Both the position numbers and the translations under genes were made by a program. The notes below the pieces were generated by a model. The model worked only from the letters and a program-made list of their open reading frames with translations. It was not told the origin of the DNA and ran no database searches. From Kamptonema formosum PCC 10802 (GTDB taxonomy: Bacteria; Cyanobacteriota; Cyanobacteriia; Cyanobacteriales; Oscillatoriaceae), in contig NZ_KB235948.1 of NCBI RefSeq assembly GCF_000332335.1, positions 5,500,629 through 5,564,628 of the forward strand: a DNA stretch of 64,000 bases. Reading direction: 5' to 3'. Positions 38,597 through 47,136 of the stretch are shown here, piece after piece (within the stretch, counting starts at the first letter, position 1; the number at the start of each line of letters is the position of its first letter).

Positions 38597-38805
38597 AACA
38601 GTAGCCACTTAGGGAACGGACATTAATCGCATGGGGCATGGGGCATGGCGCATGGGGCATGGCGCATCATGGAAAACTCACAGCAATGCGATGATGCCCA
38701 ATACGATGATGCCCAATGCGATGATGCCCAATACGATGATGCCCAATGCGATGATGCCCAATGCGATGATGCCCAATGCGATGATGCCCAATGCGATGAT
38801 GCCCA
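38595..38805. repeat. Inverted-repeat element with expanded minisatellite
   Basis: One terminus is TATAACAGTAGCCACTTAGG, followed by GGCATGGGGCATGGCGCATG words and the minisatellite. The other terminus is not clear; GGCCTAACCGCTACGG at about 38890-38905 may be its remnant and would overlap the stop of the next gene. Confidence 0.55.
38685..38804. repeat. 15-bp minisatellite, eight copies
   Basis: Unit AATGCGATGATGCCC, with two copies reading AATACGATGATGCCC (38700 and 38730). Eight exact-length units cover 120 bp. Confidence 0.97.
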
Positions 38806-38899
38806 GCACCAAGGCAGGCGCAGTTTTCCAATAATTACCTGTGCCCTGTGCCCCATGCCCTGTGCCCCTGGCCTGCCGCCATGCCCTGTGGCCTAACCG

Positions 38900-39298
38900 C
38901 TACGGTAAGAGCCTGGTTGAATCTACGATCTCAGTAACTTGTTCTATGACATTCTCAAAGGGGTTGCGCTGAGGGGTCCAGGTTTCAAGGGTCGCTATGG
39001 CCACACCGGCGAGGGCAGCACCGGCCAAAACACCAAGTAAGGAAGACGGTTTTGCCAGCCCGATATCGCGGAGGATGCGAGCCAGAGGGCGGCTCTGGCG
39101 GCGGAGAGTGCGCCCGAGGGCTAGCTGCCTCATGGTGTTGGGGTCTCGGACGTAATGACCGCTCCAACTGATCACCAAACGTTCCTGACAGTAGGGGCAG
39201 GTGTACAGTCCACCGAACATCAGATTAGACTGCATGGTGCCGGTGCGATTGCAAATCGGGCAAGTAACAGAGTGACTGTCAAAGGTGTGAGCGTTCAT
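38900..39298 (-). CDS. Zinc-ribbon protein with C-terminal hydrophobic segment
   Basis: 132 aa. Two CxxC pairs (CPICNRTG near residue 13 and CPYCQERL near 38) form a zinc ribbon. A basic middle (RTLRRQSRPLARILRDIG) follows, then a hydrophobic stretch of about 20 residues (LLGVLAGAALAGVAIATLET) that could anchor it in a membrane, and an acidic tail. I know no named family. The frame continues upstream to 39523, but that stretch is unlike coding sequence here, so I chose the ATG at 39298, four codons before the first conserved segment. Its stop lies at the edge of a repeat element. Confidence 0.65.
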   Translation of the reverse strand: MNAHTFDSHSVTCPICNRTGTMQSNLMFGGLYTCPYCQERLVISWSGHYVRDPNTMRQLALGRTLRRQSRPLARILRDIGLAKPSSLLGVLAGAALAGVAIATLETWTPQRNPFENVIEQVTEIVDSTRLLP

Positions 39299-39897
39299 TC
39301 GTATTTCCCGCTTTCCCAAAAGATGGTTTGACTGTTTTGCTGAGGCGAACATGCTGGTTGTGTGTCGAGCGCGTTCAGCCTGGCACCTAGCTGAAACGGA
39401 TGGTGAGTTCCCACGAGCCGTCAGATTTTGAGATGCTCGCGTAACGCGATCCCCAGACGCGATAAATCGACGTCTCTGCCGCACCCATTTCAACTGTGCT
39501 GTCGGGGGTGGCGGAGGAACCAAAGGTCACAGAAGAATGGAACGAAAGGGATTCCTCCTGTGAGGCTGAGCGCGAGATCGGCATGCAATGCCGGTGCGTG
39601 CGTTCCCGGCGCACGCACCGCACCGGCTGGCTTTCCCCGGTTGATGTCTGCACGCCGGCTGCAGCGCCACAGTTGGGCCATCAAACGTTAGCTGACGCGG
39701 GTAAGTCTGCTTGCGAGAGTGAGCGGCGTTACCTGCCAAGTCCTGCCTGGGGAAGGCTGCTGTCGGGGCAAGCGCAAAACGCTGTTCCCGAATACTGGCA
39801 AGGCATGCTGTTGACCCTTGAAGGCTGTCCTACCTACTTTCTAGTCTACTCTGGCTGTCTCCATCTTCCCAAGGGCTGAGAGCCCGCACTCACGCCC
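39299..39897. other. 600-bp region without a supported gene
   Basis: A minus-strand frame at 39387-39653 (88 codons, ending in SKSDGSWELTIRFS) has a protein-like C-terminal half, but I recognise no family and see no ribosome binding site. It could be a small gene or a decayed fragment. Confidence 0.4.
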
Positions 39898-40713
39898 TCA
39901 AGCGGGCGTCTGGGGTGCCGGAAGCGCCCACTGCCACGCCTGCAAGCTTTGCAGCCCTGGCCCGTCGGTGAGGTTGTACTGCAAGGGGGTAATGGTGATG
40001 CAGCTGTCGCGAATTTTCTCCACGTCGGTGGGTATTCCGGGAGGCAGATGGGGGTTGTCGGGCTGTTCAATTTCTTCGAGGACCTCACCGGCCAGCCAGT
40101 AGTAGGTTTTTCCCCTCGGATCTACCCGCTTGTTGAAGATATCCACATACCGGCGCAGGCCCAAACGAGTGAGGGCCACACCGGCGATTTGTTCCTGCTT
40201 TACCGCCGGGATATTGACATTTAGCAGCGTTTGTGCTGGGAGGGGGCTTTCGGCGAGCTGCGCCAGCAAGGCGACAGCAAAGTTGGCTGCCGGTTGAAAG
40301 TCGCGCCAGGCGTAGCTGACTTGACTGAAGGCGATGCTGGGTATGCCTTCCAGCAGCCCTTCCATTGCAGCGGAGACGGTGCCGGAGTAGAGGACGTCGC
40401 TGCCCAAGTTCTGGCCTTGGTTGATGCCGGAGAGGACAAAATCTGGCGGAGAGTCGAGCAATGCCCACAGCGCCAGTTTGACGCAATCGGCAGGGGTGCC
40501 GGTGCAAGACCAGGCTTTGACTGCGGGATGAAAAACGGACTCTACGATTTCGGCGCGGATGGGCTGGTGCAGGGTCAGTCCGTGACCTGTGGCGGAGCGC
40601 TCTTGGTCGGGGCAAACTACTGTAACCTGATGGCCGGCAAGAGCCAGGGCGTTGGCGAGGCTGCGAACCCCAGAGGCATAGATGCCGTCGTCGTTGCTGA
40701 TCAGGAGTTTCAT
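39898..40713 (-). CDS. surE: 5'/3'-nucleotidase SurE
   Basis: 271 aa. SurE dephosphorylates nucleoside 5'- and 3'-monophosphates with a divalent metal, in the cytoplasm. The metal site is [12 protein letters not shown] (residues 4-15); a second conserved stretch is [11 protein letters not shown] (about 77-87), and [19 protein letters not shown] (about 95-113) closes the site. Length and all motifs are normal. The ATG at 40713 is directly before [10 protein letters not shown], the family N-terminus. It is divergent from pheS with 350 bp between; no operon. Confidence 0.96.
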   Translation of the reverse strand: MKLLISNDDGIYASGVRSLANALALAGHQVTVVCPDQERSATGHGLTLHQPIRAEIVESVFHPAVKAWSCTGTPADCVKLALWALLDSPPDFVLSGINQGQNLGSDVLYSGTVSAAMEGLLEGIPSIAFSQVSYAWRDFQPAANFAVALLAQLAESPLPAQTLLNVNIPAVKQEQIAGVALTRLGLRRYVDIFNKRVDPRGKTYYWLAGEVLEEIEQPDNPHLPPGIPTDVEKIRDSCITITPLQYNLTDGPGLQSLQAWQWALPAPQTPA

Positions 40714-41068
40714 TACGCTTTGTGCGGGAGTAAAATTGCTTCTTTATTGAATGAAAAGTTTGAACCGCCACCGTGAAGGGAGGCCAATAAATTTATCGGT
40801 GGCCCACTGCAGCTGCTGTGTTTTTAGCGCAGGCTGGTTTGTCACTTATTCTAAACTTTGGCGGCGGGGCTGCGGTGGGTGAAATCTGGAGTTTGAAAAA
40901 TCATGCGATTTTTGGGATGCTATGAATAACCGCAGAGCTAGGCAGAACAAAGCACATAAATATGATATCATCCGCGTTTATCTGCGGTTCAAACTCTAAT
41001 TTTTATGCTTGGGGTGCAAATCGCGCTAAACTCAACATGGCGAAATATTACGACACACAAGCCCTCCC
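40714..41068. other. Divergent promoter region of surE and pheS
   Basis: No gene. An inverted word pair, TAACCGCAGA at about 40928 and TCTGCGGTT at 40980-40988, could form a loose stem. No clear -35/-10 pair. Confidence 0.45.
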
Positions 41069-42070
41069 ATGACTACCCAGCTGATGGATCTGGAAGCACA
41101 ACTGGAAACACTGCGTCAAGAAGCTCAGGACGAGATTGCCACTGCCGGGACACTGGAACGCCTCGAAGAACTCAGAGTGAGCTACTTGGGCAAAAAAGGC
41201 CAGCTGTCCAAAATATTAGGCAGCATGGGGAAATTAGACCCTGCCGACCGGCCACGCATTGGGGCGCTGGCCAATGAAGTTAAGGAAGCTATCCAAACCA
41301 ACTTGGAGGAAAAGCGGACAGCACTGCAAGCCGCCCAGATTCAAGCCCGGCTACAGTCAGAAACGCTGGATGTGACGATGCCGGGAGTTTATCGCCCCCA
41401 AGGTCGGGTTCACCCGCTCAATGGTATGATTGACCGGGCGCTGGATATCTTCGCCGGACTGGGCTACACGGTGGCCACCGGCCCGGAAATGGAAACCGAC
41501 TACTACAACTTTGAGGCGCTGAATACGCCGCCAGACCACCCGGCGCGGGATATGCAGGATACCTTCTACCTCCCGGATGGCAACCTGCTGCGGACTCACA
41601 CTTCGTCGGTGCAGATTCGCTACATGGAGAAGCACAAGCCGCCGGTGCGGATTGTGGCACCCGGACGAGTTTACCGGCGCGATACGGTGGACGCCACTCA
41701 CGCGGCGGTGTTCCACCAGATTGAACTTTTGGCTGTCGGTGAGGGGCTGACGTTTAATGACCTTAAGGGTACAATTAAGGAATTCTTGCGGCAGATGTTT
41801 GGCGAGGTGCCGGTGCGCTTCCGCGCCAGTTATTTCCCCTTCACGGAACCCTCAGCTGAGGTGGATGTGCAGTGGAAAGGGAAGTGGTTAGAAGTCCTCG
41901 GCTGCGGCATGGTTGACCCCAATGTGTTCAAAGCGGTGGGGTACGATCCAGAAAAATACACCGGCTTCGCTGCAGGGTTTGGTGTGGAGCGCTTCGCAAT
42001 GGTGCTGCACCAAATTGATGACATTCGCAGGGTGTACGGCAGCGATTTGCGCTTCTTAAAACAGTTCTGA
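41069..42070 (+). CDS. pheS: Phenylalanine--tRNA ligase alpha subunit
   Basis: 333 aa. The alpha subunit of the alpha2-beta2 enzyme that charges tRNA-Phe. Residues 1-90 are the coiled-coil tRNA-binding arm ([15 protein letters not shown]...). The class II catalytic core has motif 1 around [20 protein letters not shown], motif 2 [17 protein letters not shown] (about residues 250-266) and motif 3 [16 protein letters not shown] (about 302-317). The [10 protein letters not shown] segment is intact. pheT (beta) is not adjacent, as is common in cyanobacteria. The ATG at 41069 gives a normal N-terminus. Confidence 0.97.
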   Translation: MTTQLMDLEAQLETLRQEAQDEIATAGTLERLEELRVSYLGKKGQLSKILGSMGKLDPADRPRIGALANEVKEAIQTNLEEKRTALQAAQIQARLQSETLDVTMPGVYRPQGRVHPLNGMIDRALDIFAGLGYTVATGPEMETDYYNFEALNTPPDHPARDMQDTFYLPDGNLLRTHTSSVQIRYMEKHKPPVRIVAPGRVYRRDTVDATHAAVFHQIELLAVGEGLTFNDLKGTIKEFLRQMFGEVPVRFRASYFPFTEPSAEVDVQWKGKWLEVLGCGMVDPNVFKAVGYDPEKYTGFAAGFGVERFAMVLHQIDDIRRVYGSDLRFLKQF

Positions 42071-42235
42071 ATGTTTTAATGAGTGCTGGGGGGCAGTGGC
42101 GGCTGCCCTGAATTGCCGGTGAGGGGGAGTGTGAGGCGTTTTATTTGGGGTGGGAGCCACCGCCGGCGCACGCGGTGCGGATATCTGTCCGCGCCGCGCT
42201 GAGCAAGCGTTTCGCAGCGGTGGTTTTTTAAGCTG

Positions 42236-42366
42236 TTATAGCAACAGACAGTCAGTTTAGGACACTGGTCGGAGGGAACACAATTCCTACGAGGTATAGA
42301 CGTAGGGCAGGCGTTCCCTCCGACCCTCAAGGTCTAATATCCTAAGCTAAGCGGCTACTGCTATAG
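42236..42366 (+). repeat. Inverted-repeat (MITE-like) element
   Basis: Left end TTATAGCAACAGACAGTCAG then TTTAGGACA; right end CCTAAGCTAAGCGGCTACTG then CTATA. The interior has GTATAGACGTAGGGCAGGCG and AAGGTCTAATATCC, shared with the elements near 30.3 and 38.45 kb. Confidence 0.72.
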
Positions 42367-42388
42367 GCTTTTAATCTGCATGCGGGCG

Positions 42389-42442
42389 AAAGGAGGCAGA
42401 GCCTCCAGGGCAGCGTTCCCAGCCTGAGGCTGGGAACGAGGG
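42389..42442. repeat. Dispersed double-palindrome repeat
   Basis: Contains GGAGGCAGAGCCTCC and CGTTCCCAGCCTGAGGCTGG. Same unit and orientation as 9930-9983. Confidence 0.85.
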
Positions 42443-42484
42443 TAAATCAAAAATCAACAATTAAAATCTGCGAGGGGTGATAGA

Positions 42485-43399
42485 ATGCTAAAATTGCACT
42501 GGTTGCGAGCGACTTTACAAATTAAGGGGTCAGTCATTCGCTCTGTTTATGAGCGGGTTGTCCTTTGCGCTTTGTTTGGGTATATCATTTCCGTTCTTTT
42601 CCATTTTGGATTTCCTGTTGCGTGGCCAATATTAGGCTTTGTACCTAACATTATCTTAGGTTTATTATTGGTTTTTCGCACAAATACGGCTTACGAACGT
42701 TTTTGGGAAGGCCGCAGACTCTGGGGAACAATAACCATTAGTGTCCGCAACTTGGCGCGTCAAATTTGGATAGCAGTTGACGAAAAAGAGCCGCTGGATG
42801 CAGCCAATAAGGTGCGGGCGCTGAGGCTTTTGGTTGCTTTTGCTGTGGCGACTAAGCTGCATTTGCGCCAGGAGCCGCTCAACAGCGAACTAGAGGCATT
42901 GATGGCTCCAGAGCAGTATGTCAAGATCAAGGATATGAACAATCCCCCCCTTGAGGTTGCCTTCTGGATTGGGGACTATTTGCAGAAGCAGCACGATCGG
43001 GGGTGCGTCGATAGCTATCAGCTGACTTCCATGTACAAGTTACTGGATGAGATGGTGGGTGCTTTAAGCGGCTGCGAGCGGATTTTGCGGACGCCCATGC
43101 CCTTGGCGTATGCGATTCACCTGAAACAGCTGTTACTGATTTATTGTCTTTTCTTGCCCTTTGATATGGTCAGCAAGCTGAATTGGTGGACTGCCCCTGT
43201 TGTGGCTTTAGTGAGCTTCATGCTGTTTGGGATTGAGGAGATTGGGGTTGAAATTGAAAATCCCTTTGGGCACGATCCTAATGACTTGCCTTTGGATACG
43301 CTTTGCGATACTATGCTGCGCAATATTGAAGATATCATTTCACTGAAGCCCAGCGTTCGTTACCCTTCAGTTGAGTTGCCGGCGACATCGGTGGATTAG
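42485..43399 (+). CDS. Bestrophin-family (UPF0187) anion channel homologue
   Basis: 304 aa with four main hydrophobic stretches. Signature motifs are LVFRTNTAYERFWEGRRLWG (about residues 60-79), CERILRTPMPLAYAIHLKQL (about 198-217) and IENPFGHDPNDLPLD (about 257-271), the last a Ca2+/gating region in animal bestrophins. Bacterial relatives form pentameric channels (Na+ or anions); plant relatives (VCCN1) are thylakoid chloride channels that tune proton motive force, an attractive but unproven parallel. The start is an ATG at 42485. It is convergent with the CHAT gene, with a hairpin between. Confidence 0.9.
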   Translation: MLKLHWLRATLQIKGSVIRSVYERVVLCALFGYIISVLFHFGFPVAWPILGFVPNIILGLLLVFRTNTAYERFWEGRRLWGTITISVRNLARQIWIAVDEKEPLDAANKVRALRLLVAFAVATKLHLRQEPLNSELEALMAPEQYVKIKDMNNPPLEVAFWIGDYLQKQHDRGCVDSYQLTSMYKLLDEMVGALSGCERILRTPMPLAYAIHLKQLLLIYCLFLPFDMVSKLNWWTAPVVALVSFMLFGIEEIGVEIENPFGHDPNDLPLDTLCDTMLRNIEDIISLKPSVRYPSVELPATSVD

Positions 43400-43430
43400 C
43401 GGGAAGCCGAAGGGCGCTGTACGGGGGCTA

Positions 43431-43464
43431 AGAAACTGGGTTTCTGTCGCAGAAACCCGGTTTA
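43431..43464. terminator. Convergent hairpin between bestrophin and CHAT genes
   Basis: AGAAACTGGGTTTCT, five bases, then AGAAACCCGGTTTA. The two halves pair with one mismatch or G-U. It lies 32 bp from each neighbouring stop and belongs to the dispersed AGAAACC palindrome family. Confidence 0.5.
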
Positions 43465-43495
43465 TGGGTGTCTTGCACGGAGGCGGTTGAGAAAA

Positions 43496-46400
43496 TCACT
43501 GCCTGTTAAGCATTTCGGAAATTGCCGGCAATATCTCCTGAGAAACTTGCGCAAGTTGGGCTGCCACCGGCAACTCCGCCAGCGTCGCTTTCAAACTCTT
43601 GAATGCCTTCCTCGCCTGATTTTGCAGTAACTCATCTTGGGGAGTGTTCGCCGCATTCACCAATACCCGCACATCCTCTAGCGCATCGGCTTTATCCCTG
43701 GAATTCAAGTCAGTGTCAGCCTCCAGCGCTTCTTGGAGTTGAGCTAAGAATTGCAATAGTTCCTTGACACTCGGCTCAAGTGCCGGCACGCCTCGCAACT
43801 CTTCCCAAGTCAGGGGAATTTCTGCGGGGTGCTGGCAAATCACCGGCAGCCAACTTGCGCAGGGAAATTCATCCTCAAAGGCGTGCAATTTTTCCCGCGC
43901 TTCTCTCACGGAGGCGTACAGGGATTTCCCACCGGCAAAAGCCTTGACAAAATCCTGCAAAAATGCTTCCGCCACGGGATCGGGCACCGGCTCGCGCATG
44001 ACGATAATTTGGGGGATGCGCAAGTCAGCCAAGTCGCGGGCTAAACCCAAGCCATCACAGGAGTTGAAAATAGCCAGTTTTAATCCCCGCTCAACCGCTG
44101 CTCTCAGGGCGTATTTTAACTCCTTTAGCGTCAAGCTATCGGTAGCATTTATATAAATATAGCCGGTGTCCTCTTGGCTGTGACTGTGACCGGCAAAAAA
44201 CAGGATATCCCAGCCGGCTTCATCCCACAGGTGGACATCTACTTGCCGGCGGGTAGGCTCTGGGAGGAAGGTGGGATCTGCGTCGGGTAACTGGTTGAGC
44301 AGCTGCCGGTCTTTTTCTATATCAATGTTAGCACTATTGCCGAGAATTGCCAAGATTCTGACTTTGGTTCTGGGGATGTCTGGGGGAGATTTTTCCGCGC
44401 GATCGTATTCGGGGGCGCTCAAGGCGAGTTCGGCTTTGCGGTAATTCTCGAAGAAGTCCCACAGTTGCCAGGGGAGCCGGTGTGCCAGGTTATTTTCAGT
44501 TTGAAGGATAAGGCGAATTTCCTCAGAGGGGTCGAGTTTGCGCAGCAGGACATCTTTGATGGGGCGAAATTCCTCTGAGTTCAGCCAGGAGTTGAGGCTG
44601 TCAGTCAAAATTTGGGCAGATTCGCGACAGTCTTCTCTGGGGGAAAAGTTGGTTTTTTGTGAGGATGAGATGGATATTCGCCAAAATTTGTCCAGGTTGC
44701 GATAGATTGATTGCCAGTGGGTGTGGGTTTCGGGAATTTCTGGGGCTGGGGGTAACTGGCCTTTCTTTTGTGTGGAGGGGAAAGCCCCCTCTGCGCCAAT
44801 CTGAAGCGTGACGGGGAAGCCGGTGTTAAAGTCACCTTGACCCAAGTTGAGGATAACTAATTTACCGGAGATAAATTGGCGCTCAGTTAGGGCTTTCGCT
44901 TGATAAACGCTAGCCGGTCGGCTTGCTAGGTGCCGGACGACCTCCATCATGTTAGCATTGCTTTGGCGATAGGTGGCAATTTGGTCATCTTTAGCTTTCA
45001 GTTCTGCATGATAGCGTTCTTCTAACGCTTTCAGCGCCTCTTGATAGGTTTGAGTGAATTCGCTGTGAATCCTTTCTTTGTCTGTACCGGGAGAAACTCT
45101 CACCCTGACCACAACCACGCCATCGCCTTGATTTTCAATGCTCTGGATCTCTAGTTCGGCGTCTTCATTTTCCAGAACTAGCTTGTTAAAGGAATAGGTG
45201 AAGGCTTTCCAATCGATCCCATTGCGGAAAATGAAGTCAACAGTATTCAAAACCTCTTGAAAAAGTTTAGTAAAGTCTCCCTGAGCGAATTCCCCACTAC
45301 TGGGCCGGCGTTCGCGATCGTCGGTTCCCGGTTTGCAGTCTTCCAGAAGGTAGACAAATCGGCAATCGACCCATTCTAGCTGAGTCGTGCTGTCAATATT
45401 CCACGTTCCCAAACCGCACGCGCCGGTAAGCTGAGCGTTGGTGAAATCAGTGCCGATCGCCTGAGCTTGGGTAAGGTTGGCCCACTCCAAACAGGCTCCC
45501 TGCAAAGTGGCTCCACTGATATCGGCTCCTGTGAGATTGGCATAACGCAGGTCTGCTCCTTTCAGATATGCACCCCTGAGGTTTACGCCCACATAGGATT
45601 TGTTGTGGCCATTGCCGGTGACTAGCAGTTCTTGTACAGATAGCTTAACCAGAAGCATTGGATTCTCCGACCCTTCCTGTCTGGATTCGTCAAGCTTTTG
45701 TGCGGAAATAAAGCAGGTGTGAGTGAGATTTGCTTCTCTAAAATCTGTGTTTTTGAGAGTGGCGTAGGTGAAGCTACATTGGGTTAAATCAGCTTTACGA
45801 AAGCTTGTTCCTCCTGAAGCTGCAAAGTTGACAGCAATCATCCTCATCCAAGCAAAGGAGTTGGCACCGGCTAGTGCCCTTAAGCCAATATAATTAGCAA
45901 AAAAACCCAGGATAACAGCCCCAACCACCACTATAATGATGGCCTCAGTCGCATTTAAAATACCGCGCTCAACTAAAACTCTAGCTACCGCACCAGCTAC
46001 AGCTATGATTCCCGTCAAAGCTGCAGCTATAGCTGAAGGCCCAGCCACAGCAACAGCGCCAGCCATTGCCACAGCTAAAAGGAAAGACAATATCAAAAAA
46101 AAGGCCCCGAATATAACTAGAGCCACCACCAAAGCAGACTTTCCAGAAAGAGTTAAAATGACTGCTAACGCAAAAACTACAGTAGCCATGCCAGCAGAAA
46201 CCAGCGATCCTTTTACAGTTCGATCGCTCACATTTGAGGTATGTTTATAACCCCAAGTTTCTTTAGCTACTGCATACCCTCGCCGGACAACAATAATGAT
46301 AATAAGAGACAGTATAGCTAGAAAAATTGAGGCAAAAACTACATATTGTTTTACGGTTTCAGGCTTCACGATAACGGCAGCAAAAAGACCTAAAAGCCCA

Positions 46401-46684
46401 GAGGCAAATCCTAATAGGGTGGTTATTATAAATGACACTCCTAACAAAAAAAATGCCCGATAGCGTTGCAGTCCAGCTTTGGCATGGCTGAAGTTTGCCC
46501 CTCTGAGGGTCGCGTTAGTGAAATTAGCGCTTCGGATGTCGGCATGGCTGAAGTTTGCACCCAGGAGATTAGCGTTAGTGAAGTCAGCCCCTTGGATATC
46601 GGAGTGCGAGAAGTCAGCACCCGTGAGGTCTTTCCCTCTGAAGTTCCCACCTTTGAGATTTTGTCGGGAGTAGTTTTCAGGCAT
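43496..46684 (-). CDS. Membrane pentapeptide-repeat protein with C-terminal CHAT (caspase-like) domain
   Basis: 1062 aa. Residues 9-70 are pentapeptide repeats (A[DN]FSHADI-type). Several membrane helices fill about 75-275. A second pentapeptide block lies around 290-420 (ADLRYANLTGADISGATLQG). A coiled linker follows (about 540-600, EFTQTYQEALKALEERYHAE). The CHAT protease-like domain (about 740-970) has His833 in FFAGHSHS and Cys876 in IFNSCDGLGL, the caspase-type dyad, both intact. A helical tail of 90 aa ends the protein. It is the last gene of the minus-strand set with sigma factor, DUF1822 and DUF433 genes (gaps 26, 68 and 90 bp). A protease activated at the membrane is inferred; target unknown. 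An anti-sigma-like substrate is one option. Confidence 0.88.
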   Translation of the reverse strand: MPENYSRQNLKGGNFRGKDLTGADFSHSDIQGADFTNANLLGANFSHADIRSANFTNATLRGANFSHAKAGLQRYRAFFLLGVSFIITTLLGFASGLLGLFAAVIVKPETVKQYVVFASIFLAILSLIIIIVVRRGYAVAKETWGYKHTSNVSDRTVKGSLVSAGMATVVFALAVILTLSGKSALVVALVIFGAFFLILSFLLAVAMAGAVAVAGPSAIAAALTGIIAVAGAVARVLVERGILNATEAIIIVVVGAVILGFFANYIGLRALAGANSFAWMRMIAVNFAASGGTSFRKADLTQCSFTYATLKNTDFREANLTHTCFISAQKLDESRQEGSENPMLLVKLSVQELLVTGNGHNKSYVGVNLRGAYLKGADLRYANLTGADISGATLQGACLEWANLTQAQAIGTDFTNAQLTGACGLGTWNIDSTTQLEWVDCRFVYLLEDCKPGTDDRERRPSSGEFAQGDFTKLFQEVLNTVDFIFRNGIDWKAFTYSFNKLVLENEDAELEIQSIENQGDGVVVVRVRVSPGTDKERIHSEFTQTYQEALKALEERYHAELKAKDDQIATYRQSNANMMEVVRHLASRPASVYQAKALTERQFISGKLVILNLGQGDFNTGFPVTLQIGAEGAFPSTQKKGQLPPAPEIPETHTHWQSIYRNLDKFWRISISSSQKTNFSPREDCRESAQILTDSLNSWLNSEEFRPIKDVLLRKLDPSEEIRLILQTENNLAHRLPWQLWDFFENYRKAELALSAPEYDRAEKSPPDIPRTKVRILAILGNSANIDIEKDRQLLNQLPDADPTFLPEPTRRQVDVHLWDEAGWDILFFAGHSHSQEDTGYIYINATDSLTLKELKYALRAAVERGLKLAIFNSCDGLGLARDLADLRIPQIIVMREPVPDPVAEAFLQDFVKAFAGGKSLYASVREAREKLHAFEDEFPCASWLPVICQHPAEIPLTWEELRGVPALEPSVKELLQFLAQLQEALEADTDLNSRDKADALEDVRVLVNAANTPQDELLQNQARKAFKSLKATLAELPVAAQLAQVSQEILPAISEMLNRQ

Positions 46685-46774
46685 GGCTTGGGATTTTGGA
46701 CTTTCTCTTTTAGATAAACTTTACCCTAAATTGCGTATATGCTTCCAGTCAGCTCTAAGGCAAACGAATCTGAC

Positions 46775-47068
46775 TCATTTAAGTTTACCAGCCTTGTGAT
46801 CAGCTTCCAAACGTTCGCACTCCTCATAGTACGCTGCAATATCCGCGTCAATTGCATCTTTGTTCGCGTAATAGTAGGCCAAGGCTGCATAAACTTGGGC
46901 TAAGTTCAAATGCGGATATTCGGCGACGAGTTGTTCTGCACTCATGCCCCCATTGTGGTAAATTGCAATGGCCTCGACGGACATTCTAGTCCCCGCAATT
47001 CGCGGACGCCCACCACAGGTATCGGGCGTGCTGACTATCAGTGTCCCGATGTCGGTGACAGTTGACAT
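46775..47068 (-). CDS. DUF433 (antitoxin-like) protein
   Basis: 97 aa. The DUF433 core reads CGGRPRIAGTRMSVEAIAIY (about residues 18-37) followed by LVAEYPHLNLAQVYAALAYYYANKDAID, a helix-turn-helix-like fold. DUF433 proteins are usually antitoxins next to a PIN-like DUF5615 toxin. No such toxin is here: the downstream neighbour is the CHAT gene and the upstream one DUF1822. ATG with GGGAGG eight bases upstream. It may act as a small DNA- or protein-binding regulator in this cluster, or simply be a stray antitoxin. Confidence 0.85.
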   Translation of the reverse strand: MSTVTDIGTLIVSTPDTCGGRPRIAGTRMSVEAIAIYHNGGMSAEQLVAEYPHLNLAQVYAALAYYYANKDAIDADIAAYYEECERLEADHKAGKLK

Positions 47069-47136
47069 ATTGACCTCCCTAGACTTATCTCACAGTATAA
47101 CATGACCGCAATTCGCCGCTACCCATCCCCCACCGG

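Larger units (their letters stand above)
38291..38899. other. Non-coding region with two inverted-repeat elements and a minisatellite
   Basis: It holds the composite element (38433-38596), the next element starting at 38595, and an eight-copy 15-bp tandem repeat. The open frames through the minisatellite exist only because 15 is a multiple of 3. Confidence 0.7.
42071..42484. other. Intergenic region with two repeats
   Basis: No gene. It holds the inverted-repeat element at 42236-42366 and the double-palindrome repeat at 42389-42442. A short AT-rich stretch precedes the bestrophin start. Confidence 0.6.

Noticed and set aside
38623-38896. Open frames with repeated MMPNA or WASSH units
   Set aside because: They exist only because the 15-bp minisatellite unit is divisible by three; no start signals or protein family.
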